From the NCBI GenBank assembly GCA_024233305.1, contig JACKPV010000039.1, forward strand, positions 40,258 to 104,257: a stretch of 64,000 nucleotides of DNA, read 5' to 3'. The notes beneath the pieces are model-generated. The model made no database searches and was not told the origin of the DNA. It worked only from the letters and a program-made list of their open reading frames with translations. Below are positions 54,901 to 61,864 of this stretch, piece by piece. The number at the start of each line of letters is the position of its first letter. Within the stretch, counting starts at the first letter, position 1. The position numbers and the translations under genes are program-made. This DNA is from Verrucomicrobiales bacterium (lineage in GTDB: Bacteria; Verrucomicrobiota; Verrucomicrobiia; Limisphaerales; J093).

Positions 54901-57755
54901 ACCCGCAATTGAAGCGCGAGGAGATCGCCGGGATTGCTCGCGGCCCGGTAGGCCAGTTGGGCATAGTCATCGCGGTAAATCCGCAGGGCCCCGGTAAGCG
55001 CGGCGGGCACGTCTTCCAGCCGCACTTCCACGATGCCGGGCGTGGGCATGAGGAAGTGGTACCAGTCGGCATCGGGCGCGTCCGCCAGTTCACCCTGAAC
55101 GGGACTGCCCGGGGCGATGGCTTGTCCGTCGGCCAGCGTGTCGTTCGGTTCTACCTCCATCGTCACCGGAAGGAACCCAGGCGCATAACCCGGCCGCGCG
55201 CCGCTCACGGCTAGTTGATAGGTGTCGGTCCAGTTGTATCCGGCGACCGGCCGCACACGGATGTAAAAGAAGCCGGCGTTGCCTGCTTCGACGGAGGCGC
55301 TGACCGGATCTCCGGCGTTGACCGCGCTTTCGTAGCGGCTCAGCCATTCGCGGTTCCGGCCGTACAAGGCCACCTCGGCCCGCACGTCCGCCGGCACCGG
55401 ATCAACCGTCGCCACCAGGGTTTCACCCGCCTCCACCCATACCTTGTACCAATCCTCCTCCCCGCCGGGAAAGAGCCGGGCCTGGAGCGTGTCGGACTCC
55501 AGCTCCACGGCATCCAGCAACTGGTTGTTTGGTTCGAAGGCGTCGGCCGCCGGCTCGAAGTTCAGCGCCAGCGTGTAGGTAAAGGTCGCATCCGACTGGC
55601 CGGCCAGATCCCGGACGCGCAGATAGACAAAGCCCTCCCCGGTGAAATCCCAGGCCACAGACACGTCATCGCCCGGGGTGGTCGCCGAGCTGTAGCGGCT
55701 GATCCACTCCCAATAGCGATTGTAGAACGAGAGCTCCATGCGCAGGTTGGTCGGGACGTTCGAGAGTTCGGCCGTGAGGCGTCCGTCGCCCGGAACGTAG
55801 ACCTTGAAGAAATCCTCATCCCCCGGCGCGTCGATCTTGCCGGTCAGCGGCCGGTTCAAGGCCACCTCGTTGGCAGGGAAGAAGGAACCGTTCGGTTCGA
55901 TCTCCTCCGAGACCGTGCTGCCGACGTAGACCAGTTCCTTGACCTCGGTCGACCAGACGCCGTCGTTGTCCTGAACGCGGAAGTAAACTGTATGCGTGCC
56001 GATGGAGAGTGTGGTTGTGGTGAATTGCGCCGCGGCGCCGACCACCCCGTCGATGTCGGAACGCCATTCATAGCCGGTTACCGATCCGTCCGCATCGGTC
56101 CCCGAACCCTCGAACTCGATGGTATCCCCGACGACAATGGCCCCGGGATCGATCCGGTCGATCCGGGCCACCGGGGCGAAGAGGGTGAAATCCGCGCCGA
56201 AGATCGTGAGGGTATAGGGCGCGGTGGACTCGCCCCCGCGGGCATCAAGCACCCGGACGATATAGGCGCCTGGCGTGGAGACTGTGCCGATCACCTGGAG
56301 GTCGGTCCCGGCGGTCCCGGCCTGCCCGGCCAGATGGCCGAGCGACAGATCGTAGAGGTCGATGCGGGGAACGATGTTCTGGGGAAGATTGCTCAGGGTG
56401 GCGGTCACCTGGCCCGGTTCGGTGACTTCAATGCGGTACCAGTCCTGATCCGAGGCGGGAAAAAACCAGCCCTGGATCTGGTTCACGGTTTGAAGCGGGC
56501 GGGCATCGCCATAGTCATTGTTGGGCTCGTAAGGATCCTCGACCGGCACCACGGCGGTGTTGAACTGATACGGTTCGGGCGACGATTCCGCTCCCAAGTG
56601 GACGACCTGGAAGTAGAGCCGATCCAGTGTTCGAATATCATAGGTCAACGAAAACAAACCGCCAGGGAGCCCGGCTTGGGCGCTCACGAGCGATGCTCCC
56701 GAGTCGCTGAACACGCGCAGTCGCAACCGCAGTGTCGACGGGGCGGCGGTCATGGTTACGGTCATCTGCCCCGTCCGGGTGGGCACGAGCGTATACCAGT
56801 CCTCATCATGGGCGGCAGCGATGGAGCCGGAAACCAACACGCCGGGATTGATGCGGTTGGCGCGCCCCAGCGAATCGTTGGCCTCGACTTCGGTGGTTAC
56901 AGGGGTTTCCGGCGGCAGATAGCCTATGGTCCCGCCGGAAACGGTGAGCTGGTAGTCGCTCAGGTGCGCAAGCCCTTGCAGGTCGCGCAACCGGATATGG
57001 TACATGCCTGCGGCAGCGGCGTCGTAATCCAGATGCACGGTATCGCCGGGGTTCACCGCGGAGCTGTAGACGCTCATCCACCCGAAGTCGGCGTTGTAGA
57101 GTGCGAGTTCCCCGCGCAGCTCCGCCGGTGCGGTCAACTGGCAGGCCAGATGACTGCCGGCGGGCACGAAAACACGGAACCAGTCCTCCTCACCCCGCGG
57201 GAAGATCTTGCCGGTGGTCACCGGCGAGGTGATCAACTTCGCCTGGCCGATGCGGTCGTTCGGCTCGCTCGCGTCGGGAGCGGCGGTGAACGTCGAGTCC
57301 AGGGAATAGCTGCCGGCGGAGATGCCGTTGTTCAGATCGCGGACTCGCACAAAGTAGGCGCCGGGCGTCACCACGTCGTAAGCCAGAAACGTGTCGTCCC
57401 CGCTGTTGATCGCCGACCGGTACACGCTCAACCATTCCGTGTGCCGGCCATAGATCGCAATCTCGGTCCGCATGTTGGCCGGAGGCGAGACGATTGCCAG
57501 GTTCAACCGACCGGGACCGGGCACCGTCACCTGGTACCAATCCACGTCGCCGGCGGGGCTGATTACGCCGGGCACGGCTCCACTGGAAGGAGCGACATTG
57601 GCCTCCCCTACGCGGTCATTCGGCTCGGTCTCGGCTTGGCCGACGCCGGCCAGGAGGGTGAGGGCAAGCACGCCGGCTGCCGCCCGGCGACCAGCGATGG
57701 TCCGGGCAGGGTTGCCCGAACCGGAAGGAAGGATGCTGCTCTGGATTGCGTTCAT
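48960..57755 (-). CDS. giant secreted protein of about 19 PPC domains with PKD and Ig-like domains
   Basis: Exported protein of about 2931 residues. After a signal (RRAAAGVLALTLLAGVGQA) it consists of about 19 bacterial pre-peptidase C-terminal (PPC) domains. Each begins with a motif of the type (V/I/F/L/H)EPND-x-A and includes DxDWYRVxVxxPGxLxLxLxxVP...RxELxLYNxDxxWLSxYxxAxNPGDxxxLxYDxxxxGxYYVRVRD. Three PKD-like domains (DxVxFxGxGxDxDGxIxGYEWxSxIDG) and, near the C-terminus, two He_PIG/cadherin-like repeats (DPDNPEDLVFSASNLPPG, DPDSGDALTFAAASLPSG) are interspersed. No protease domain is present, unlike most PPC proteins. I infer a surface or extracellular-matrix protein. The ATG at 57755 has a GGAGAGG ribosome-binding site. 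Confidence 0.88.
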   Translation of the reverse strand: MNAIQSSILPSGSGNPARTIAGRRAAAGVLALTLLAGVGQAETEPNDRVGEANVAPSSGAVPGVISPAGDVDWYQVTVPGPGRLNLAIVSPPANMRTEIAIYGRHTEWLSVYRSAINSGDDTFLAYDVVTPGAYFVRVRDLNNGISAGSYSLDSTFTAAPDASEPNDRIGQAKLITSPVTTGKIFPRGEEDWFRVFVPAGSHLACQLTAPAELRGELALYNADFGWMSVYSSAVNPGDTVHLDYDAAAAGMYHIRLRDLQGLAHLSDYQLTVSGGTIGYLPPETPVTTEVEANDSLGRANRINPGVLVSGSIAAAHDEDWYTLVPTRTGQMTVTMTAAPSTLRLRLRVFSDSGASLVSAQAGLPGGLFSLTYDIRTLDRLYFQVVHLGAESSPEPYQFNTAVVPVEDPYEPNNDYGDARPLQTVNQIQGWFFPASDQDWYRIEVTEPGQVTATLSNLPQNIVPRIDLYDLSLGHLAGQAGTAGTDLQVIGTVSTPGAYIVRVLDARGGESTAPYTLTIFGADFTLFAPVARIDRIDPGAIVVGDTIEFEGSGTDADGSVTGYEWRSDIDGVVGAAAQFTTTTLSIGTHTVYFRVQDNDGVWSTEVKELVYVGSTVSEEIEPNGSFFPANEVALNRPLTGKIDAPGDEDFFKVYVPGDGRLTAELSNVPTNLRMELSFYNRYWEWISRYSSATTPGDDVSVAWDFTGEGFVYLRVRDLAGQSDATFTYTLALNFEPAADAFEPNNQLLDAVELESDTLQARLFPGGEEDWYKVWVEAGETLVATVDPVPADVRAEVALYGRNREWLSRYESAVNAGDPVSASVEAGNAGFFYIRVRPVAGYNWTDTYQLAVSGARPGYAPGFLPVTMEVEPNDTLADGQAIAPGSPVQGELADAPDADWYHFLMPTPGIVEVRLEDVPAALTGALRIYRDDYAQLAYRAASNPGDLLALQLRVTRPGVYHILVDGVGSSYAAGQPYSLVLQQTPVVDALEPNDRFQDAVALVQQNRAQGYLFDAGDHDWYRVHSEAGSTLRISLGEVPAAIRPQLEVYNHDAGRIASKLASNDGQAITLTLDITETADYSIRVRDVADNSFAVEPYTVVIDGAVFDSYVPLALIDEVTPNPADAGETVSFVGHGEDVDGTIIGHEWSSSIDGVFSISQTAASAGLTPGVHEIHYRVKDNDQNWSPAVSTRLFFGVPAPAEIEPNNIAGSATPMEYERQYQGLMDGAGDQDWYRVGVEQAGRLTVQAVNPLGEAMRLNLEFYTPDLEWASVYTTASNDADPVTLTWDVTQAGYYYLRVRDAGNRAGGVYTVSATLVSPPDPFEDNPDFANAAQLAPNDQVQAHLFPRGEEDFYTVAVDTPGSLALALSPVPADLRLELAVYGPNLEWLSVYRTANNPGDEVFLTYDAGQATTLYLRVRDVSNGANPTEAYTLTSVFTPAPDDFEPNPNPSAAPLLTSSPVQAHVFPGGDEDFYRVYAPPGSTLEFIADQAPSNLRLELALYNANYGWMSVYRFAEQEGDPVTLTHSPAAGYYYLRVRDRDNDRSAAQTYRLTVNGAQLDHVLPTEPGAIEIEPNDDLAEATLVGTAPVTGSLNGNVDWFAFDVEAPSELTISVTVPPAHRSMVRLYNPAGGQIASREAENPGDPSAFTRPLGTPGRYYVSIADASGVASEAPYQLTLDLVPVPDPKEPNGSYATAVAVMSGAPAQGYLFPPGDQDWYQIEIVEPGRLLLDVVDLPPTVQIEVRLYNQNLALLLNQTSMHGGDPFHREYELRDPGLYRIMLHDRGDDAYGTTAYTFTATFLPAGDPNEPNDRFRDATPLAAVNQARGMIQPAGDVDWYRFDVTDAGPVRVQISQTTGWVAQLELYDDSRSRVANTTARNPGEVLLLTYNATVPDTYYLLLRDRSGSRVSPESYVLTIEGGAFGAFYPIAEMPLTFVPNPAPPGALVQLTGEATDPDGTPASFSWASDRDGWLGAGDSLTVAALSEGVHEIGFQAVDDSGLASGRVDQRLVVATRLETELEPNNNVESAIPLALDTWVVGRTRPGGDHDYYKVYVDQCGLLEVRVDAVPAGMRPDLTVYDAAGGWLSQYSTAERDGQWVAVAFYAGPAWYVIRVRDANERGQSATYALHCGLAQGYDVHEPNGSFAQATPIGTNVTIDDANLCPNGEEDWYRIEFEEAGRLRLELDGLPSTFRPELALYNQDLSWISVYSSGINPGDHVPLAYNVGRPQVLYVRVRNLDYSPVPQPYALHVDFDPVPDPFEPNDSGGVATLLTSAEIDAYIFGNNEEDWYRIHLDAGATLSLHMTQVPLAMRGELAMYGPNLEWLSRYSTANNPGDLFHLEYTAPADGMYFVRVRDADGGAHLAPYHLAIGGGNPGFEPPFNPVTSEVEPNGVWSAASDINLDTLVTGTTDPGNDHDFFRVWVNSPGVLRVAHTGVPSEIISEMRIYNRHVSEVGYRRTTNPGEDNLLEAPATTVGYYYIVVRDYGQNNASDTAWNLRVTHVPVVDPHEPNDTLGQAAPLGGPTVSAHLFDGGDVDWYRVYVREPGTLSLSLDDVPVANRPRLRIYDANGGHLGTYVNTNPGVGGDEVLTQSASVPGFYYVRVNDEDGHYAEGTYTLRITGADFSLAPRLAAIGDRTIDETIAYAFTVFAQDPDNPEDLVFSASNLPPGAGFDPMTRTFMWTPARGQAGVYPGVHFEVSDGAFTDSEDITLTVRRLDQAPVLAAIGDKWVQPETELVFQLSATDPDSGDALTFAAASLPSGAGFDPATRTFRWTPTTGQIGTYPGVMFSVSDGTWTDSEWITIEVSDALDPYEAWLREHFTEAERNNPAVSGRGADPDQDDSTNGDEFEADTDPRDDGSVLRITRITVLGAGVEVDWQGGVEAIQYVERKQALDNRPEGWVILRTVQPGTPVSNSLTDPGAGEDGAFYRIRARRP

Positions 57756-58032
57756 TAGTGCCTCTCCGGTTTGACGAGTCATCGGCCAGCCATCGAGCTG
57801 CCCGGGTGGCAGCATTAGCACACTCCGCCCGACGGAGGGTGAAGCGACCTCCGCGATCAGGCTGGCGTTTCCCCAATACCACAGAATCAGTCGGAAAGGC
57901 AATCAAATTGCACTGTATAAGTGTCTCTTTTCTAATGTATGACTGACCGAGACGACCGAAGCCAGCCCGGCGATCATTGCTTGCCCGCCGCGCGGGTCGC
58001 ACGAGCGCCCGGGACGGGTGCCTGAAACGAAA
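57756..58032. other. gene-free, partly AT-rich stretch upstream of the PPC gene
   Basis: No gene is seen. The part 57885-57950 is markedly richer in A and T than anything nearby (GCAATCAAATTGCACTG, TATAAGTG, TTTTCTAATGTATG). It is in the right place to hold the promoter of the giant PPC gene, which reads away from it. I cannot pick one -35/-10 pair with confidence. Confidence 0.45.
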
Positions 58033-58068
58033 CCGGCCCATTCGCAGCGCACGCCGCGAATGGGCCGG
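58033..58068 (-). terminator. intrinsic terminator of the LamG/Ig gene
   Basis: CCGGCCCATTCGC (58033-58045) and GCGAATGGGCCGG (58056-58068) form a perfect 13-bp stem with a 10-base loop. On the minus strand it is followed by TTTCGTTTC. It lies 18 bp behind the stop codon of the gene at 58087. Confidence 0.85.
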
Positions 58069-58086
58069 GCAGTCCGTGATTCCCGA

Positions 58087-61000
58087 CTATGGCGTCGACA
58101 ATCTCCAGAACACCGGGCCCGAGGCCGGCGTTACCCGGTGCGGGCTCGTTGCCCCGGCGACATCGCTCCAGGGTCCGGTGACGCTGGCGGCCTCTTGCAG
58201 CGTGGCGGCGCCGTTCCAGGTCAGCACCACTTCCCCGCCGTCCAGGGCAATCCCGATTTCGGGCGCCGCGGGACGTCCGGCCAGGTAGTGCGTCAGGATG
58301 CGCGCCGGGGAGAGGGCGATGTCGTAGACCGCCGCCTCGTCCACGGTGCCCTCGAAGAAGTAGTTGCCGGTCGGGCTCTCGGTGGCTCCGGCGCCGATGC
58401 GCAACACGTCGAAGTCATTCGGGACGAAGCCGACCTGCGCCGAGCCGACCTGCTGGCCGTTGACGAAGAACCGCTTCGTGGCGCCGTCGTAGGTGCCGGC
58501 CAGATGATACCAGACACCGGACTGTATGGCTCCGCCTCCCATGGCGCTCCAACCGGCTCCGGTCCCGTTCCAGAACTCCCAGACATTCGCCGGGGTGGCA
58601 TAGAAGATGAACCCTTCCTGCGGCCCGTCGCCACGGGAGGTCATGGGCGAACGATAGCTGGTTCCACCCGTGAGCTTGGCCCAGCATTCGAAGGTGAATT
58701 CGGGGCTGTTCACATCGGCCGCCCAGGGCACTTCCACGAAGGTCTGGTTGGCCTGAACGAACGCTGCCGCGCCATTGTCGTCATTGGCGATCGCGCCCGG
58801 TTCTCCAAGAACCACCCCGTTCATGTAGACGCCGTCGTGGTTGCCCACGTAATCCTCCGCCACGGTTCCCGAGGTCTCGTCCAAGCGCCAGTAGGCCACC
58901 GGACCATCCCGCAGGATCGTCGCCAGATAGGTCTCCTCCGGCCCCACGACACCAACGCTGGCCGTTTCGCTGGTGACGCTCCCGGCGGCGTTCGTGATCT
59001 CGACGGCATAGGTGCCGGTCGCGCCGGCATCCGCATTGGCAATGGTCAGTGATGCCGCGGTCTCCCCAGGCAGATCGACGCCGTCCTTCCTCCACTGATA
59101 GGACGGCGGCGAGCCGCTCACCACACCCACACTCAACGTCACCGAGCCCCCGAGCAACACCTCTGTTGACCGCGGCTGCACGTTGATCACCGGAGCGACA
59201 CTCGGGCTGAACGCCGCGGCGTAATGGGCGGCGACCTGTGCCGGCGTCAGCGCCTCCCCATAGACCGCCACTTCGTCCACGTCGCCAATGAAGAAGAAGT
59301 TGCCGTTGGCATCCTCGGTGGCGCCGCCACCGATGCGGAGGGTGTAGGCCAGCGTCGGATCCGGCGGGACGTAGGCGGTCTCGCGGCGTTCGATCAAGGT
59401 CCCGTTCGCGTAAAACGCCATGGCAGTACCATCGTAGGTCCCCACCAATTGAATCCACTCCCCGTTGATGACCGGAGGACCGTCGATGGTTTCCCACGTG
59501 TCGGCGTCGTGCCCGATCCAGAACTGCCAGATGTTGGCCGGGTTCGCGTAGAACATCCAGCCCTGCTGCGCCAGCGGATCGCCGCTGGCGTACCGGAACG
59601 TGACGGGTGAGCCATACGCGCCGGCGCCGCCGGTCCTCCGCGCCCAGAGCTCCACCGTGAACCTCGGGGTTGCGAACTCGTTGGCGGGCGATTCATAGAC
59701 TTCCGCCTTGGATTCGACCGTGCCGCGGAAGGCAGTCGACGGGCTGGTGTCGCCCAACAACGCGCCGGGCTGCTGGTTGTCCACCTCGGAGAAGTAAAAC
59801 CCGTTCAGCAATCCCTGTTCGTCGGTGAGTGTGAACGCCTGCGTCGGATCATCCATCCGGTAGTAAACCGTCGGACTGTCCCCGCCGATCGTGCTCGCGT
59901 AGCTCTGCGTCGGCGTGGCCGGAACGATGAGCATGGCCGGTCCCGCCACGGCCGTGTCGGCGCCGAAGCTCACTGCCACGCTGTAGGCCCCCGAGTCCGC
60001 GGGCGTGGCGCTGGGAATGACCAGCGCTGACGCCGTCTCGCCGTCGAGGACGGCACCGTCCTTGCTCCATTGGAAGCTGTAGCCGGCAACGTCGGGAACG
60101 GTGACGCTGAACGAGGCCGGGAACCCGTTGAGCACGGTCTGGTTGCTGCCCTCGTTGAACGGCGGCGCCACGATGTCGAGCATGGCGTCGGCGCTTGTCT
60201 CCGTCCCGCCGCTGTTGGACACAACCACGCTGTAGGCCCCGGCGTCGGCGGAGGTGACGCCCGTGAGGGTCAGGGTCTCGCCGGTGGCGCCTTCGATGGG
60301 CGTGCCGTCCCGGCTCCACTGGAACTCCAGGGGCAGGGTGCCGGTAGCCACCACATTGAAGGTCACCTGGGCGTCGGGGCTGCCGATGATGATCGACTGG
60401 GACTGCGGTTGGGACGTGATGGTGGGTGGCACGGCCGGCGGGGTGATGCCGGTCGTGGCGAAGTGAGCGGCGATTTGCGCGGCACTCAGGGCACGATCAT
60501 ACACCACGGCCTCGTCGAGCAGGGCGTGAAGTTTGTCCGCCTCGCCGCCGGTATTGGAGCGGCTGACGCTCTGCAATTCGAGGTTCACGACGGCATCCAT
60601 CGAGCCGCGGTGCACGCCGTTGAGGTAAATGAAGGTCTGGCTGCCGCTGCGCACGAAGACCATGTGCGACCATTCATCCGGGGGAGCCACGGTGCCTTCG
60701 AGATAATAGTCCGCCACGCCGTATTGCGTCACGCCGCCGCGGTAGTCACCGTAGACGTTGAACGAGTTCCACTGTTCGAGCCGCACCGAGGTGGCGGCGC
60801 CGTTGAAGAGGGCCTGCGAAATGCCCTCCCCGGCCGAGGCCTTGTTCACGATGAACTCCGCCGTCCAATTCCCGCTGATGGTCTGCTCCGCCCAGTTGTC
60901 GGCGAAGACCACGCGGTCGTCCACATCCGGTTGGCCGGGGAAGTTTGCGGCCTGCCCCGGGCCGAACAAGCCGGTCTGGTTGATGCCAACCTCGATGTAT

Positions 61001-61170
61001 TCCCCGTTCAAACCGCCCGGCCCGTGATCGATCAGGGTCGTGCCGCTGGTCTCGTCAAACCGATACCAGTTGCGGGGGTTGTCGGCGCTTACGGCCGCCT
61101 GCCACTCGGCAAGCCCCGCATGCGCTGCGGAAGCCAGGAGCAAGGGGACCAGGTAGTTGATGATTCGCAT
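58087..61170 (-). CDS. secreted LamG / Ig-like repeat protein
   Basis: Exported protein of 1027 residues. The signal is MRIINYLVPLLLASAAHAG. Three LamG-like domains are seen, each opening with a phrase such as NPRNWYRFDETSGTTLID, SPTVYYRMDDP or GPVAYWRLDETSGTVAED and containing FTVELWARR/FTFECWAKL and VDEAAVYDIALSPARI. Between them lie three Ig-like domains of the pattern P-ITSQPQSQSIIIGSPDAQV...FQWSRDGTPIEGATG...ADAGAYSVVVSN. The C-terminus is a short beta segment (VVLTWNGAATLQEAASVTG) that is common at the ends of verrucomicrobial surface proteins. It probably binds glycans. The start ATG at 61170 has an AGGA sequence about 12 bases upstream. Confidence 0.88.
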   Translation of the reverse strand: MRIINYLVPLLLASAAHAGLAEWQAAVSADNPRNWYRFDETSGTTLIDHGPGGLNGEYIEVGINQTGLFGPGQAANFPGQPDVDDRVVFADNWAEQTISGNWTAEFIVNKASAGEGISQALFNGAATSVRLEQWNSFNVYGDYRGGVTQYGVADYYLEGTVAPPDEWSHMVFVRSGSQTFIYLNGVHRGSMDAVVNLELQSVSRSNTGGEADKLHALLDEAVVYDRALSAAQIAAHFATTGITPPAVPPTITSQPQSQSIIIGSPDAQVTFNVVATGTLPLEFQWSRDGTPIEGATGETLTLTGVTSADAGAYSVVVSNSGGTETSADAMLDIVAPPFNEGSNQTVLNGFPASFSVTVPDVAGYSFQWSKDGAVLDGETASALVIPSATPADSGAYSVAVSFGADTAVAGPAMLIVPATPTQSYASTIGGDSPTVYYRMDDPTQAFTLTDEQGLLNGFYFSEVDNQQPGALLGDTSPSTAFRGTVESKAEVYESPANEFATPRFTVELWARRTGGAGAYGSPVTFRYASGDPLAQQGWMFYANPANIWQFWIGHDADTWETIDGPPVINGEWIQLVGTYDGTAMAFYANGTLIERRETAYVPPDPTLAYTLRIGGGATEDANGNFFFIGDVDEVAVYGEALTPAQVAAHYAAAFSPSVAPVINVQPRSTEVLLGGSVTLSVGVVSGSPPSYQWRKDGVDLPGETAASLTIANADAGATGTYAVEITNAAGSVTSETASVGVVGPEETYLATILRDGPVAYWRLDETSGTVAEDYVGNHDGVYMNGVVLGEPGAIANDDNGAAAFVQANQTFVEVPWAADVNSPEFTFECWAKLTGGTSYRSPMTSRGDGPQEGFIFYATPANVWEFWNGTGAGWSAMGGGAIQSGVWYHLAGTYDGATKRFFVNGQQVGSAQVGFVPNDFDVLRIGAGATESPTGNYFFEGTVDEAAVYDIALSPARILTHYLAGRPAAPEIGIALDGGEVVLTWNGAATLQEAASVTGPWSDVAGATSPHRVTPASGPVFWRLSTP

Positions 61171-61410
61171 GATGGGTGTCCTTTCGTTGATGCCCCGGCC
61201 GACCCCAGGGGACTGCGCCCCGACCGTGAATCGGTGGGGAACAGGTCGGAGCCGGATGCGGGCTGTCGGTTTCACATAGCGGTCACTGCAACCGGGGGTC
61301 ACTAAAGCCTCATTTGCGCGCCAGCGCAAGTGAGCCGGGATTTCCGTTTGTCCAGGGCGCCGCCTTCCCCCTACGCTGCGGTCCGCGGCCCGCGGCGGAA
61401 GCCCTCGACC

Positions 61411-61563
61411 ATGTGGCGGTTGTTCAAAGAGTTCCGGCAATTTGTGCGTCAGGAAAAGAAGTGGTGGCTGTTGCCTCTGGCCATCCTTCTCCTGCTGATC
61501 GGCGCCCTGGTCGTATTCACCTCCGGTTCCGCCCTGGCGCCCTTCATCTATCCGTTCCTTTGA
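61411..61563 (+). CDS. DUF5989 membrane microprotein
   Basis: Membrane protein of only 50 residues. A basic, aromatic N-terminus (MWRLFKEFRQFVRQEKKWWL) precedes a single transmembrane helix (LLPLAILLLLIGALVVFT), with a short conserved end GSALAPFIYPFL. The whole protein matches the DUF5989 pattern. In other bacteria this family accompanies an SxtJ-like membrane protein and a carbamoyltransferase with SGNH hydrolases; only the SGNH/TPR protein is seen near it here, facing it. The ATG at 61411 is well supported by the family start. Confidence 0.85.
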   Translation: MWRLFKEFRQFVRQEKKWWLLPLAILLLLIGALVVFTSGSALAPFIYPFL

Positions 61564-61662
61564 GGCGGCGTGAACTTCTCCGCGCGGGCGAACCGGGTCC
61601 GGGCAACGATCACTACCCGGCCATCCCATCGCTCGCCCCGGTGCTCCGGCGGCGAACCTGCC

Positions 61663-61864
61663 CTCAGCCGTATCGATTCAACCCGGGGTAGCCGCCGACG
61701 TGCAGTCGGCGCTGAAATCCACGGGCTTACGCGGGCTCGCCGACTCCGATCAGCAGTCACCTTTGGGTGAATCGTCGCCCCCGGCGGCAGGCGGCCCCAT
61801 CCCAGCGGAATCAGGCGCCGACTGCACGTCGGCGGCTACGAGTTATTGAATCGCTACGGCTCAG
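61663..61864. repeat. 202-bp palindromic repeat, copy C
   Basis: Complete copy between the convergent DUF5989 and SGNH/TPR genes. It starts CTCAGCCGTATCGATTCA, ends with the reverse complement of CTGAGCCGTAGCGATTCA, and is nearly identical to copy A in its centre (GATCAGCAGTCACCTTTGGG). The end provides the TGA stop codon of the SGNH/TPR gene. Confidence 0.88.

Noticed and set aside
57885..57950. A definite promoter in the AT-rich stretch upstream of the PPC gene
   Set aside because: Several weak -10-like and -35-like boxes are possible in both directions, so no single one can be supported.
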